From the NCBI RefSeq assembly GCF_002206635.1, contig NZ_NGUO01000013.1, positions 45,582 to 109,581 of the forward strand: a stretch of DNA of 64,000 nt, read 5' to 3'. The notes under the pieces were generated by a model. That model searched no databases, had not been told where the DNA came from, and worked only from the letters and a program-made list of their open reading frames with translations. A program made the position numbers and the translations under genes. Shown here in pieces: positions 20,748 to 31,300 of this stretch (position 1 is the stretch's first letter; every line of letters starts with the position of its first letter). Source of the DNA: Polynucleobacter aenigmaticus. GTDB lineage: Bacteria; Pseudomonadota; Gammaproteobacteria; Burkholderiales; Burkholderiaceae.

Positions 20748-23096
20748 TTAAAACGCTGTACCAACTTGGAACTGCAAACGCTGGATATTGTCCGTTGGTA
20801 ACGATTTGATCGGAATACCATAACTGAATTTTAGCGGGCCCAGCGGTGATATCCATGATAAACCTAAGCCATAAGAATATCGCAAGACGAGATTGATATT
20901 TTCGTTATAAACATTACCACCGTCCACGAAACTAAATACCCGCAGAGTCTTGTCAACGCCAGAGCCAGGCACTGGAACGGTGTACTCGATGTTGGTGACA
21001 ATTTTGGACTGGCCACCCGTCGGCTGATTAAGGCCTGTATAGGTATTGACATAGGTAGGCCCGAGAGAACCCGGCGAATAACCACGAACCGATCCGATGC
21101 CACCAACATAGTAGTTTTTGGTAATTGGGAATGGATATTTACCGTAAGCCTCGCCGTAACCGACCTCACCATTAAACGACAAGATATTGCCTTTTGAGAA
21201 GGAGTGGTACTTTTGGTATTGGCCAAAAATACGGTAGAACATCATGTTGCCAACAGGAGTTCCCACTTCAGCATTAAGTTGCTGCAATGATCCGGTCGAC
21301 GGAATGAGGGCGCTATCACGACCATCACGGGACCAACCAACGGTGACTGGAACGTTATAAGTATTTAATGTCGCTGGGTAGCCAGGCGCCGCAATGCCAT
21401 AGTCCTGCATGTAATTTAAATACGGAGTTGGCGTATTGACGCTGGATTGAATCTGGAATACTTCAAAGCCAGTGCCAAAGAAGACTCTATCTACTTCAGT
21501 GTAAGGAACGCCAAACTTAACGTTGGAGCCTACCGACTTGATTTGATAATCAGGATCGCCTGTGTAGTACAGCGGCTTTGATGATCGATAGTACAAATCG
21601 GTATATCGACTAATACCCTCTTCAGTGAAGTAAGGGTCGTAGTTAGACAAAGCCAAGCTTTGATTAATCTTACCCATTGAGAAATTAAGCCCTACTGCAG
21701 TACCTGTACCAAACGCATTTTCTTGGTTAATACCCGCAGACAAAATTAATTTCTCAGTTGATGAGAAGCCGGCACCTAAAGTAATTGCACCAGTCGGCTT
21801 TTCAGCAACCTTCACATTCACATCAACCTGATCGGGAGATCCCGGAACATCTTGTGTAGATACATCAGTCTCTGTGAAGTAACCCAAACGACCTAGGCGC
21901 TTCTTAGATAAATCAATCTTCTCACTATCGAACCAAGAGCTTTCGAACTGACGCATCTCGCGACGAATGACCATATCGCGCGTCTTTGCATTACCAGTGA
22001 CATTCACCTGACGGACATAGACACGGCGACCTGGGTCAACCACGAGAGTTAAATCAACCTCACTTAAATCGCGACGAATATCTGGTTGCGGGTTAATGGT
22101 GGCAAATGCATAACCATAAGAACCCAGAATTTCAGCAATGGCTTTAGTGCTCTCCGTCAGCTTTGCTGAGGAGAATGTATCACCAGGTTTGAGGGCCACA
22201 AGCTGAATAAGCTCGGCCTCTTTGCCCAACAAGTCGCCAGCCAAACGAACAGCCTTGACGGTGAACTTATTGCCCTCACGAATACTAATCGTGAGGTAAA
22301 TGCCCTTCTTGTCTGGAGTAATCGATACCTGAGTCGATTCAATCACAAACTCGAGGTAACCTCTATTGAGATAGTAAGAGCGGATATTTTCTAAGTCAGC
22401 TGTGAGCTTTTGCTTGGAATATAAATTGTCTTTGCTGTACCAAGATAACCATCCGCCGGTCTTGAGCTGCATCTGGCTTTTGAGAGTGCTCTCACTGAAT
22501 ACGGCATCACCGATGAAATTAATCTCCTGAATCTTCGCTACAGGACCTTCATCGATATTGAAATAAATAGCCACTTGATTGCGCTCAACTGGGGTTACCG
22601 TGGCAACTACCTCAGCGGCATACATACCCTTACCAACATATTGGCGCTTGAGTTCTTGCTCAGCCTTATCGATCAATGCTTTGTCATAGAAGCGGGCTTC
22701 TGCTACACCGACAGCTTTGAGGGATTTACGCACTATTTCTTGGTCAAACTCTTTCATCCCGGTAAATTCAATGCGGGAGATAGTTGGACGCTCTTCAACG
22801 ATCACAATCAATACATTGCCTTGTGCCTGAATCTGAACATCACGGAAGAAACCAGTGCTGTACAGGGCCTTGATAGCCTCAGCACTCTTCTCTTCTGTGA
22901 AGGTATCACCGACTTGAACTGGTAGGTAACTAAACACCGTGCCCGGCTCAACTCGCTGCAATCCCTCAATTCGAATATCTTTAACAACAAAAGGATCCGC
23001 TGCTTGTGCAGTCAGACACAGACCAGCAACAACAACTAGGGCGACTTGGGCAACAAATCGAGATACAGAGCGAAAAGAAGGGATCAAAAAATTCAA
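20748..23096 (-). CDS. bamA: outer membrane protein assembly factor BamA
   Basis: BamA is the core of the BAM complex that inserts beta-barrel proteins. The 782-residue protein has a signal peptide (cut after AQA), five POTRA domains (about residues 30-430, opening FVVKDIRIEGLQRV) and a C-terminal 16-strand barrel with the VRGYSPGSLGP motif of loop 6 and a terminal Phe (FQVGTAF). The start is TTG at 23096; there is no in-frame ATG before a stop at 23121-23123 and none inside the signal peptide. A second TTG three codons on is the only rival. If rseP is read with its frame restored, its TGA overlaps this TTG as TTGA. Confidence 0.96.
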   Translation of the reverse strand: MNFLIPSFRSVSRFVAQVALVVVAGLCLTAQAADPFVVKDIRIEGLQRVEPGTVFSYLPVQVGDTFTEEKSAEAIKALYSTGFFRDVQIQAQGNVLIVIVEERPTISRIEFTGMKEFDQEIVRKSLKAVGVAEARFYDKALIDKAEQELKRQYVGKGMYAAEVVATVTPVERNQVAIYFNIDEGPVAKIQEINFIGDAVFSESTLKSQMQLKTGGWLSWYSKDNLYSKQKLTADLENIRSYYLNRGYLEFVIESTQVSITPDKKGIYLTISIREGNKFTVKAVRLAGDLLGKEAELIQLVALKPGDTFSSAKLTESTKAIAEILGSYGYAFATINPQPDIRRDLSEVDLTLVVDPGRRVYVRQVNVTGNAKTRDMVIRREMRQFESSWFDSEKIDLSKKRLGRLGYFTETDVSTQDVPGSPDQVDVNVKVAEKPTGAITLGAGFSSTEKLILSAGINQENAFGTGTAVGLNFSMGKINQSLALSNYDPYFTEEGISRYTDLYYRSSKPLYYTGDPDYQIKSVGSNVKFGVPYTEVDRVFFGTGFEVFQIQSSVNTPTPYLNYMQDYGIAAPGYPATLNTYNVPVTVGWSRDGRDSALIPSTGSLQQLNAEVGTPVGNMMFYRIFGQYQKYHSFSKGNILSFNGEVGYGEAYGKYPFPITKNYYVGGIGSVRGYSPGSLGPTYVNTYTGLNQPTGGQSKIVTNIEYTVPVPGSGVDKTLRVFSFVDGGNVYNENINLVLRYSYGLGLSWISPLGPLKFSYGIPIKSLPTDNIQRLQFQVGTAF

Positions 23097-24227
23097 GGTG
23101 AAAGGTAGCGTTGCAAATCGTTAAACAAGGCTAGCAAGGAAAGGGATATCAGCAGCAAAAAAACCCACTTTTTGGAGCTTTTCCTGCATGGATAGTGAAA
23201 TTCGCTTACCAGCAACCAACTCCCATCCATCATACAGGAGCTGACCCCCATCTAGCATTGGCAGGGGGACCAAATTCAAGAGTCCAATACTGATACTCAT
23301 GAGGGCCAAAAAGGCTGCAAATGGCTGCCAGCCCACCTGAGCAGACTTCCCTGCCATATCGGCAATACTTAAAGGTCCACCAAGCTGCTTTAAGGCAGTC
23401 TTTCCAGTAAATAAACCCAGCATTAGCCGCAGGGAGACCTTGGTAATTAAATACACCCGCTGACTTGCAAAGCAAAGGGCTTCTATAGGACCCAATTTGA
23501 GCTCCGTCCACTCTGACGGTGGGCTGAGTTGTGGCAGCAGGCCCAGCGCTTGGAATGGGTCAGATTCTGGAGCAATCTGCGGTAAATCGCCCTGCCTGAA
23601 GGATTTAATATGGCGACGACCAGAAACATCCTGCAGATCAAGGGCAAAGCCCTGCTCCCCAGTTAAAGCATCCAAGAGCAGCCAGCGCAAGGCATTCCAG
23701 CTAGGAACGGGATCAAACTCCTCAAGAATTGGGGCGCCACTGTAATCTGTCGACAGGGATTGCCAGCCGATGACCTGATCTCCGGCTGCCACCCCTAATT
23801 TTGCGGCAATAGATTGCTCGGGAGGCGCCTGGAGCCGAGCGGGCAATTGAGGAACACCCGAGACGTAAATAACAGAGAACAAAATAACGGCTAATAAGAA
23901 GTTAGCAAACGGCCCTGCTGCCACGATCAAGGACCGTTGCCAAAGAGGCTTTACATCAAATGATTCTGGACGCTCTGCGGGGTTGATCGATTGCTGAGTA
24001 TCTCGCCCGTCCAGCAATTTGACATAGCCTCCCAAGGGTATAGAAGCGAGAACCCATTCGGTCCCGTTATCGGCTCGATAAGTAAATAAAGGTTTTCCAA
24101 ACCCCAAAGCAAAGCGCAGCACCTTCACACCACATAAGCGGGCCGCTAAAAAGTGGCCATACTCATGGAAGCTCACGAGTACTCCAAGTGTGGCTAAGAA
24201 TGCAGCAAGAGTAATTAAAGCTTGCAC
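23093..24227 (-). CDS. rseP: RseP site-2 protease, apparent C-terminal frameshift
   Basis: RseP is the inner-membrane zinc protease that cuts anti-sigma factors within the membrane. Zinc motif HEYGH lies near residue 22, a PDZ domain at about 115-200, and the second metal site MLDGGQL near 335; the start is GTG. As written, the frame ends early at 23121 with VGFFAADIPFLASLV. Removing one base from the 7-A run at 23157-23163 gives VGFLLLISLSLLALFNDLQR and ends at 23093, matching the usual FND-R ending and giving a TTGA overlap with bamA. Even restored (377 residues) it is about 70 shorter than E. coli RseP, because PDZ1 joins directly to the region after PDZ2. Confidence 0.93.
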
Positions 24228-24239
24228 AAGTTCACCGAT

Positions 24240-25430
24240 CTATCGCTTGATATTACGAATGAAATCATTTGCAATCTGACGGGCTTTCGCATCTGCACCG
24301 AGAATGATCTCTAGGGAATCTGCAGAAACTGATGGCACAGCATTCAATGTACCCTCTACCACCTCGGCAATCTGTAGATAAGGCAAGCCTTCATCCAAAA
24401 ATGCAGCGACTGCGATTTCATTAGCAGCATTCAATACAGCCGGTGCAGTGCCTCCTGCATTTGCGGCAGCAAACGCTAAACTCAGACATGGAAATTGAGA
24501 AAAGTTTGGCTCCGAAAAACTGAGGCCGGCCAACTGCGTCAGATTTAACTGGGCAACGCCAGCATCAATCCGCTGAGGCCATGCCAATCCAAAGGCAATC
24601 GGCGTACGCATATCAGGCTGACCCATTTGCGCCAGTACAGAACCATCTCGGTAGCGCACCATGGAATGCACCACGCTCTGTGGATGAATCAATACCTTAA
24701 TTTTTTCTAGCGGTAAACCAAACAACCAAAAAGCTTCGATGACTTCAAGTCCTTTGTTCATCATCGTTGCAGAATCAACGGAAATCTTTCTACCCATTAC
24801 CCAGTTTGGATGCGCGCAGGCTTGCTCAGGCGTAATCGCCGCTAAGTCTGCGATCGGTATATCTCTAAAGGGCCCACCAGAAGCAGTTAACCAAAGCTCT
24901 TCAACCCCCAAATACTCTGCTGGGGTCTTTGTAAATTGCGCTGGTAGACATTGAAAAATCGCATTGTGCTCACTATCGATCGGCAGTAACTCACCGCCAC
25001 CAGCTTTCATGGCTTGCATAAATAAGTTGCCAGACATCACGAGCGCTTCTTTATTGGCTAGTAATACGCGCTTACCAGCTTGCGCTGCAGCTAAGGTGGG
25101 AACAAGGCCAGCAGCTCCAACAATTGCAGCCATGACAGTATCGCAAGCAGAATCAGTGACAGCAGTTACCAAAGCTTCAGGGCCGAACAAAACTTGAGTC
25201 TTGATATGCTTATCTGTCAGCAATTGACTTAAACGGGCAGCCCCTATTGCATCGGCAACCACCGCAATGGCAGGCCTAAACTCGATGCATTGCTCAGCTA
25301 GGCGCTCAATTTGCTTTGCTGCAGTGAGTGCCACCACCTGAAAGCGGTCAGGATGCGCACGAATGACATCCAAGGTGTTGACGCCAATCGACCCTGTAGA
25401 TCCTAGGATGGCAACTTGTCTAATAGACAT
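24240..25430 (-). CDS. dxr: 1-deoxy-D-xylulose 5-phosphate reductoisomerase
   Basis: Dxr (IspC) makes 2-C-methylerythritol 4-phosphate with NADPH, the committed step of the MEP isoprenoid pathway that feeds UppS. From ATG 25430 it has 396 residues. It shows the nucleotide motif [28 protein letters not shown], the metal-binding [11 protein letters not shown] and the [13 protein letters not shown] block. The start shares one base with the cdsA stop (TGATG); a TTG one codon earlier is less likely. Confidence 0.97.
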   Translation of the reverse strand: MSIRQVAILGSTGSIGVNTLDVIRAHPDRFQVVALTAAKQIERLAEQCIEFRPAIAVVADAIGAARLSQLLTDKHIKTQVLFGPEALVTAVTDSACDTVMAAIVGAAGLVPTLAAAQAGKRVLLANKEALVMSGNLFMQAMKAGGGELLPIDSEHNAIFQCLPAQFTKTPAEYLGVEELWLTASGGPFRDIPIADLAAITPEQACAHPNWVMGRKISVDSATMMNKGLEVIEAFWLFGLPLEKIKVLIHPQSVVHSMVRYRDGSVLAQMGQPDMRTPIAFGLAWPQRIDAGVAQLNLTQLAGLSFSEPNFSQFPCLSLAFAAANAGGTAPAVLNAANEIAVAAFLDEGLPYLQIAEVVEGTLNAVPSVSADSLEIILGADAKARQIANDFIRNIKR

Positions 25431-26257
25431 CAAATCAATCCGGCTAGCAGTGCAGCAATCGGCATCGTTGGAATCAACGCATCAACGCGATCCAAAACAC
25501 CGCCGTGACCAGGCAACAAATGACTACTATCCTTCACGCCAGCCAGGCGCTTTAATTGTGACTCAAATAAATCACCGAACACGCTAAATGCTACCAACAC
25601 CGTCACCATCAAGAACGTGGGAACCCAGCCAAAGCGAATGGCCCACGCACCAAACAAAGTATCTCCAAGAGGTAAATACACTACGCACAAGAATGCATAT
25701 AAGTAGCAAAGCACTAAGCCCCCTACTGCACCTTCAATCGATTTTCCTGGGCTAATTTGCACGGCAAGCTTATGTTTACCAAAAGCCTTGCCAACAAAGT
25801 AAGCGCCAATATCAGCAATCCAGACTAAAGCCATGCTGCTCAATAAAAACATCAAGCCAAGCTCACGCAAGAAAACTAGGGCGAACCAGGTTGCCGGAAG
25901 AATGATGAGTCCGAGGATGCTGTAAAAAGGCTTCAATTTCTGAAGAGAGAGATTCATACCCTTTGCCAAAATAAATGGCGCAAGAAAGAACCAAAACAAA
26001 ACAGCCATCATGAGCAAAGAAAACTGCCATGAGATCGCTTGCATACCCAATAAAAACAAAATGATTACCAAGCAAAAAGCAGCATAAAGCCAGGCGGCCA
26101 TCTTTGCCTCCGGAGCAATCATGCGACTCCACTCCCAGGCAGCAGCAACCAGCGCAACCAGAAAGAAAGCGCCTAGATAAAACGGTGGCAATAAAAACAA
26201 AATGGGCAATAGCACTGCCATCAGAATGGTGGCAGTAATAATTCGAGTTTTTAGCAT
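25430..26257 (-). CDS. cdsA: phosphatidate cytidylyltransferase
   Basis: CdsA makes CDP-diacylglycerol, the precursor of membrane phospholipids. The 275-residue protein has about eight hydrophobic membrane segments and ends with the family signature [16 protein letters not shown]. Position between uppS (18 bp upstream) and dxr (one-base overlap) is conserved in proteobacteria. Confidence 0.96.
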   Translation of the reverse strand: MLKTRIITATILMAVLLPILFLLPPFYLGAFFLVALVAAAWEWSRMIAPEAKMAAWLYAAFCLVIILFLLGMQAISWQFSLLMMAVLFWFFLAPFILAKGMNLSLQKLKPFYSILGLIILPATWFALVFLRELGLMFLLSSMALVWIADIGAYFVGKAFGKHKLAVQISPGKSIEGAVGGLVLCYLYAFLCVVYLPLGDTLFGAWAIRFGWVPTFLMVTVLVAFSVFGDLFESQLKRLAGVKDSSHLLPGHGGVLDRVDALIPTMPIAALLAGLI

Positions 26258-26275
26258 AAGGGGATAGTGAGGTAC

Positions 26276-27049
26276 TTAGACTGCGTCGCTCATTGGCTCG
26301 GATGCCAACTGAGCACTGGTTCGGCCAAAACGACGTTCACGCTGACTAAACCAATCAAATGCTTTATGAAGTTCAGCTTCATCAAAATCAGGCCAAAGAA
26401 TGTCCGTGAAATACAGTTCGGTATAAGCCAATTGCCACAGCAAGAAATTGCTCACTCGCTGCTCGCCACCCGTACGAATAAATAAATCGGGTTCCGGGGC
26501 GTAGGCCATCGACAAATGTGGCTGCAATAATTCTTCGGAAACTTCCTCGGGCTTTAAGTTGGGATTAGCAACTAAACATTGGCGCATCGCCTGCAAAATA
26601 TCCCAACGTCCACCATAGTTAGCGGCGATAGTAAAAGTAAGGCCCTTACAGCTGGCAGTCTTTTCTTCAGAAAATTGCACCATCTCCTGAATAGTGGAAT
26701 CAAATCGATTTAAGTCACCAATGAGTCGAAGTGAGATGTCGTTTTCAGCCAAGCGCGATACTTCGCTTTTCAATGACTTCAAAAATAGCTTCATTAAAAA
26801 GCCCACCTCTTCTGGTGGCCGGCGCCAGTTTTCAGAACTAAACGCAAATACGGTAAGGTACTCAACACCTAGACGGCGGCACTCTTGAACAATCTTACGA
26901 ACAGCAGTCAAACCCTCGGAATGGCCCGCCACACGTGGCATGAAACGCTTACTAGCCCACCGACCATTGCCATCCATAATGATGGCAACATGGCGTGGAA
27001 TAGCATTTACCTCGGGAACAACTAAGGTAGAGCTAATGTGTTGTGTCAT
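26276..27049 (-). CDS. uppS: undecaprenyl diphosphate synthase
   Basis: UppS extends farnesyl diphosphate to the C55 carrier used for peptidoglycan and LPS. The 257-residue cis-prenyltransferase has HVAIIMDGNGRWASKR (catalytic Asp), the FAFSSENWRRP block and the C-terminal PDLFIRTGGEQRVSNFLLWQ signature. It lies in the frr-uppS-cdsA order typical of proteobacteria. Confidence 0.97.
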   Translation of the reverse strand: MTQHISSTLVVPEVNAIPRHVAIIMDGNGRWASKRFMPRVAGHSEGLTAVRKIVQECRRLGVEYLTVFAFSSENWRRPPEEVGFLMKLFLKSLKSEVSRLAENDISLRLIGDLNRFDSTIQEMVQFSEEKTASCKGLTFTIAANYGGRWDILQAMRQCLVANPNLKPEEVSEELLQPHLSMAYAPEPDLFIRTGGEQRVSNFLLWQLAYTELYFTDILWPDFDEAELHKAFDWFSQRERRFGRTSAQLASEPMSDAV

Positions 27050-27080
27050 AAGTGGTGATAGATAAAAATGAATCTGACGA

Positions 27081-27641
27081 CTAAACCGTCATGATCTCTT
27101 TTTCTTTTTCTGTAACGATCTTATCGATATCCACTACAGCTCGATCTGTCATCTTCTGAATGTCATCTGTTGCACGACGCTCATCATCCTCGGAAATTTC
27201 TTTATCTTTGGTAAGGCGCTTTAAATGTTCATTGGCATCACGTCGCAGATTACGCACGGCAATCTTCGTATCCTCACCTTCGTTTCTGACAACCTTTGTT
27301 AAATCACGACGACGCTCTTCAGTTAAGGCGGGCATTGGTACGCGAATAACCGTACCCTGTGATGCTGGATTCAGGCCTAAATCAGAATCCCGAATTGCCT
27401 TCTCGATGGCGCCGACCATAGTCTTTTCAAAAGGCTGAACGTTAATGGTTCTGGCATCAGCCAAACCTAAGCTAGCGACTTGGCTCAACGGTGTTGGATT
27501 ACCGTAGTAGTCAACCTGGATGTGCTCCAAAATTCCGGGGTTTGCACGGCCAGAACGAATCTTCGCCAAATTGGTCTTCAAAGCCTCAAGAGACTTTTGC
27601 ATCTTTTGATCGGTAGTGGTTTTAATTTCTGTTGCGGACAT
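27081..27641 (-). CDS. frr: ribosome recycling factor
   Basis: Frr splits the post-termination ribosome together with EF-G. The 186-residue protein matches family length and blocks: [23 protein letters not shown], a beta domain ([10 protein letters not shown]), and the long helix with [15 protein letters not shown] and a C-terminal [10 protein letters not shown]. It is 11 bp after pyrH. Confidence 0.98.
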   Translation of the reverse strand: MSATEIKTTTDQKMQKSLEALKTNLAKIRSGRANPGILEHIQVDYYGNPTPLSQVASLGLADARTINVQPFEKTMVGAIEKAIRDSDLGLNPASQGTVIRVPMPALTEERRRDLTKVVRNEGEDTKIAVRNLRRDANEHLKRLTKDKEISEDDERRATDDIQKMTDRAVVDIDKIVTEKEKEIMTV

Positions 27642-27652
27642 CAGGCCTCCTA

Positions 27653-28363
27653 TTAAACGTGTACTAAAGTACCTTCAGACTCACCCCGAACTGCACGCAT
27701 CAAGGCGCCGGGCTTGAGAATCGAAAATACTTTGATTGGTAATTTGCGATCACGACACAACGCAAACGCAGTTGCATCCATGACCTGTAAGTTTTTAATG
27801 ATGGCTTCATCAAAGGTAATAGTTTTGTACAGAGTAGCCGTTGGGTCTTTCATTGGGTCGGCGCTGTAAATACCGTCGACCTTAGTAGCCTTCAGTACGA
27901 TCTCCACACCCATCTCGGCGCCACGCAATGCGGCAGCGGTGTCGGTAGTAAAGAAGGGGTTTCCTGTGCCAGCTGCAAAGATCACCACTTTGCCTTCACC
28001 CAAAGCGCGGATCGCACGAGGACGAATGTAGGGCTCAACCACCTGATCCATTCTTAAAGCGGATTGCACGCGTGCCTCAACGCCTTTTTGACGTAAAGCA
28101 TCTTGTAGCGCCAAGGAGTTCATCATGGTTGCAAGCATTCCCATGTAATCAGCTGTAGCGCGATCCATACCGGCCGCACCACCCGCTACTCCACGGAAAA
28201 TATTGCCACCACCAATTACGATCGCTAACTGAACACCGCTATTCACCACATCGGCAATTTCTTTCACCATAGAATCAATGGTGACTGGATTGATACCAAA
28301 AGCATCATCGCCCATCAGGGCTTCACCAGAAAGTTTTAAGAGAACACGTTTGTAGGCTGGCAT
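27653..28363 (-). CDS. pyrH: UMP kinase
   Basis: PyrH phosphorylates UMP to UDP. The 236-residue amino-acid-kinase-fold protein has [42 protein letters not shown] and [11 protein letters not shown], as in the family. It begins a pyrH-frr unit after a terminator that closes tsf, so it needs its own promoter within 28364-28471. Confidence 0.98.
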   Translation of the reverse strand: MPAYKRVLLKLSGEALMGDDAFGINPVTIDSMVKEIADVVNSGVQLAIVIGGGNIFRGVAGGAAGMDRATADYMGMLATMMNSLALQDALRQKGVEARVQSALRMDQVVEPYIRPRAIRALGEGKVVIFAAGTGNPFFTTDTAAALRGAEMGVEIVLKATKVDGIYSADPMKDPTATLYKTITFDEAIIKNLQVMDATAFALCRDRKLPIKVFSILKPGALMRAVRGESEGTLVHV

Positions 28364-28471
28364 CGTTTTATTTTCCGTAATGTGCCAAGCAATTTACTCG
28401 CTTAGCTTATTGATCTTTAAGTACTTTTTAATATCTTGCTCAAATTATAAAGGGCTTGGGGCAGATCAAAC

Positions 28472-28507
28472 AAAAGGGCACGGAAACCGAGATTCCCGTG
28501 CCCTTTT
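28472..28507 (-). terminator. intrinsic terminator after tsf
   Basis: A 12-bp stem pairs 28472-28483 (AAAAGGGCACGG) with 28496-28507; on the minus strand it is followed by TTTTGTTTG. It lies 45 bp after the tsf stop and separates rpsB-tsf from pyrH-frr. Confidence 0.85.
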
Positions 28508-28552
28508 GAGGATTACAGCCTTACTGGGTAAGCCCAGCAATATTGGAGCTAA

Positions 28553-29432
28553 TTAAGCGCCTTTAGCAGCGGCAACCTGAGCAGCAACTTCAGCCGCAAA
28601 GTCGTCTTGACGCTTCTCAATGCCCTCGCCCACAACAAACATGGTGAAACCCTTGATTGTTGTATTGGCAGCCTTGAGCATTTGCTCAACAGATTGCTTG
28701 TCGTTTTTAACGAAAGTCTGGTTCAACAAAGACACCTCTTTGAGGTACTTCTGAACAGAACCTTCAACCATCTTCTCAACGATTTCTGGTGGTTTGCCAG
28801 ATTCAGCAGCCTTTTGAACGGCAACACTACGCTCAACAGCAATTGCTTCAGCAGGAACATCAGCCATCGACAAAGCCACTGGCTTCATTGCAGCAATGTG
28901 CATTGCTACGTCTTTAGCTGCAGTCTCGTCGCCCTCAAACTCAACCATGACACCAATACGAGTGCCGTGGAGATAAGAAACCAACTTGCCGCCATCAGCA
29001 AAACGCTTAAAGCGACGTGGCATGATGTTTTCGCCGATCTTACCGATCAATGCGCTACGAACCTCGTCCACTGTTTGACCGTTCATTGGTAATGCAAGCA
29101 ATGCAGCAACATCAGCCGGATTCTTTTCAGCAACCAACTTCACGCACTCATCAGTAAACGCCAAGAAGTCATCGTTCTTGGAAACAAAGTCAGTTTCGCA
29201 GTTCACTTCGAGCAAGGCACCATTAGCGCCACTGATAAATGAAGCAACAATACCTTCAGCAGTAACGCGGGATGCAGCCTTACCAGCCTTGCTACCGAGC
29301 TTTACGCGCAGAATTTCTTCTGCACGAACCATATCGCCATCAGCCTCAGTCAATGCTTTTTTTGCACTCCATCATCGGAGCATCAGTTTTGGCGCGTAAC
29401 TCGCCAACCATTGCAGCGGTAATAGCGGCCAT
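28553..29432 (-). CDS. tsf: elongation factor Ts, apparent frameshift near N-terminus
   Basis: EF-Ts reloads EF-Tu with GTP. The start is the ATG at 29432, overlapping the rpsB stop as TAATG, and gives [19 protein letters not shown], the normal family opening. At a 7-T run (29357-29363 on the plus strand) the frame breaks: as written it reads ECKKSID and stops. With one base fewer it continues [12 protein letters not shown], the exact expected sequence, through to 28553 for 292 residues. Left uncorrected, only a 266-residue frame from a TTG is seen. EF-Ts is essential, so a sequence error or slippage is far more likely than gene loss. Confidence 0.95.
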
Positions 29433-30181
29433 TATTCAGCTTTCCCTTCTTCAACAAACTCTTCTTCGCCTTCTTTAACGGCAGCCAAGATTTCTTGAAC
29501 AGAATTGGATTTGCCTTCGAGGATTGCATCAGCAATGCCGCGAGCGTAGAGAAGAACAGCTTTGCTTGAGTCATCGTTACCAGGGATGATGTAATCAACA
29601 CCTTCTGGTGAGTGGTTGGTATCGACTACAGCGATAACAGGAATACCAAGCTTGTTCGCTTCAGTAATAGCAATCTTGTGATAACCAACGTCCACTACGA
29701 AAATTGCATCAGGAACGCCATTCAAATCCTGAATACCGCCAAGCGCTTTTTGCAATTTGTCGAGATCACGATCGTTAGTCAAAGCTTCTTTCTTAGAAAG
29801 CTTTTCCCAGTCGCCAGCTTCTTTAGCAACTGCCATGTCCTTCAAACGCTTGAGGGAACCTTTAACAGTTTTAAAGTTGGTGAGCGTACCGCCCAACCAA
29901 CGACTGTCAATGTAAGGCATACCAGCACGAGCAGCTTCTTCAGCAATGATCTCGCGAGATTGACGCTTTGTACCAACAAATAAGATAGTTCCACGATTGG
30001 CAGCAATTTGTTTTGCAAATTTCAGGGAATCCTGAAACATTGGCAATGTTTTTTCCAAATTGATAATGTGAATTTTATTGCGATGGCCGAAAATATAAGG
30101 GGCCATTCTTGGGGACCAGAAACGGGTTTGGTGACCAAAATGGCAACCGGCTTCCAGCATTTGACGCATAGTTACTGACAT
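29432..30181 (-). CDS. rpsB: 30S ribosomal protein S2
   Basis: S2 binds the 30S subunit head and helps recruit S1. The 249-residue protein opens [20 protein letters not shown] and has [15 protein letters not shown], a coiled-coil insertion, and [18 protein letters not shown]. The C-terminus is acidic. It heads the rpsB-tsf operon with a structured leader of about 100 bases. Confidence 0.98.
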   Translation of the reverse strand: MSVTMRQMLEAGCHFGHQTRFWSPRMAPYIFGHRNKIHIINLEKTLPMFQDSLKFAKQIAANRGTILFVGTKRQSREIIAEEAARAGMPYIDSRWLGGTLTNFKTVKGSLKRLKDMAVAKEAGDWEKLSKKEALTNDRDLDKLQKALGGIQDLNGVPDAIFVVDVGYHKIAITEANKLGIPVIAVVDTNHSPEGVDYIIPGNDDSSKAVLLYARGIADAILEGKSNSVQEILAAVKEGEEEFVEEGKAE

Positions 30182-30283
30182 AACTTCTCCTAAGGGTTAG
30201 TTTCTAAGATTGAGTCCTAGCTGCGCTAAAAAACGCCACCCTGGAAGGCTCAACCCGCGATTTCAGATCAAAATTGACCTGAG
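30182..30283 (-). promoter_or_regulatory. structured rpsB 5' leader, possible S2 autoregulatory site
   Basis: Between a TATAAT box and rpsB, the transcript can form a 6-bp hairpin (AGGTCA, loop ATTT, TGATCT) and then a 9-bp stem pairing plus-strand 30247-30255 (GGCTCAACC) with 30208-30217, with one bulged base and an inner GCG/CGC hairpin, before the AGGAG ribosome site. S2 is known to repress rpsB-tsf through the leader in gammaproteobacteria; that this leader does so is inference. Confidence 0.45.
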
Positions 30284-30289
30284 AAAGAA

Positions 30290-30295
30290 ATTATA
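30290..30295 (-). promoter_or_regulatory. candidate -10 box for rpsB-tsf
   Basis: A perfect TATAAT on the minus strand lies about 110 bp before rpsB. No clear -35 hexamer is seen at normal spacing (the nearby TTGATA is only 7 bp away). Confidence 0.4.
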
Positions 30296-30449
30296 GCTTA
30301 AATATCAATGGTCTAGCCAGCCCTACCCCAGTTTCAGACTGGGGGTTAAGGGGTAAAAGTACTCTTGTAGACGGTCTAATGGGGCAGATTGCCTATTATT
30401 TAGGCATTACGCCTCTGCCAAAAACCCCCAAGTCGTTGATAATCAAGGC

Positions 30450-31286
30450 ATGAATAGTGTATTTACCGCCGAAAAAGACATCCAAGGGATGCGCGAAGCT
30501 GGCCGCTTAGCCAGTGAAGTTCTTGATCATGTAGCGCCCCACATCAAGGCAGGCGTCAGCACTGGTGAGCTGGACCGCATCTGCCATGAATACATGCGTG
30601 ATGTCCAAAAGACCATTCCGGCACCCTTGAACTATCAGCCGCCAGGCTACCCGCCCTTTCCAGCGTCCATCTGCACCTCGGTGAATGATGTGATCTGTCA
30701 CGGCATTCCTGGTGAGAAAATTCTGAAAACAGGTGATGTCGTTAATCTCGATATCACCGTAATTACGCCAGACGGCTACTACGGCGATACCAGCCGTATG
30801 TTTATGGTGGGCGAAGTATCTGTGCTCGCAAAGCGTCTGACTCAAATTACCTTTGAGTGTATGTGGCTCGGCATTGCGCAAGTCAAGCCCGGTGCATCAC
30901 TAGGTGATATTGGCCACGTGATTCAAACCCATGCTGAAAATGCAGGCTACTCCGTAGTACGTGAATATTGTGGCCACGGTATTGGCAAAGTCTTTCATCA
31001 AGATCCGCAAATTCTTCACTATGGACGTCCCGGTACCGGTGAAAAACTTAAAGAGGGAATGACCTTCACGATTGAGCCAATGATTAACGCTGGCAAACGT
31101 GACATTCGCACTATGCCGGATCAATGGACTGTAAAGACTAAAGATCGTAGCTTGTCTGCTCAGTGGGAGCACACACTTTTGGTAACCGCCACTGGCGTAG
31201 AAGTGCTCACCTGGTCGGAAGGAAGTAATCCGATACCGGATTGCGTTAAAGGTCTTTCGTTTAGATCAAGCCAAGCTACCGCTTAA
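30450..31286 (+). CDS. map: methionine aminopeptidase type I
   Basis: Map removes the initiator Met from nascent proteins. The 278-residue protein has all five metal ligands in their usual blocks: LDITVITPDGYYGDTSRMF (two Asp), CGHGIGKVFHQDPQILHYG (His), FTIEPMI (Glu) and AQWEHTLLV (Glu). It is divergent from rpsB, as in many proteobacteria, and leads into glnD after 14 bp. Confidence 0.97.
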   Translation: MNSVFTAEKDIQGMREAGRLASEVLDHVAPHIKAGVSTGELDRICHEYMRDVQKTIPAPLNYQPPGYPPFPASICTSVNDVICHGIPGEKILKTGDVVNLDITVITPDGYYGDTSRMFMVGEVSVLAKRLTQITFECMWLGIAQVKPGASLGDIGHVIQTHAENAGYSVVREYCGHGIGKVFHQDPQILHYGRPGTGEKLKEGMTFTIEPMINAGKRDIRTMPDQWTVKTKDRSLSAQWEHTLLVTATGVEVLTWSEGSNPIPDCVKGLSFRSSQATA

Positions 31287-31300
31287 CCATCTGAAGCTTA

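Noticed and set aside
30326..30344. hairpin in the rpsB/map gap as a terminator
   Set aside because: No gene ends there on either strand and no T-run follows; it lies upstream of both divergent genes.
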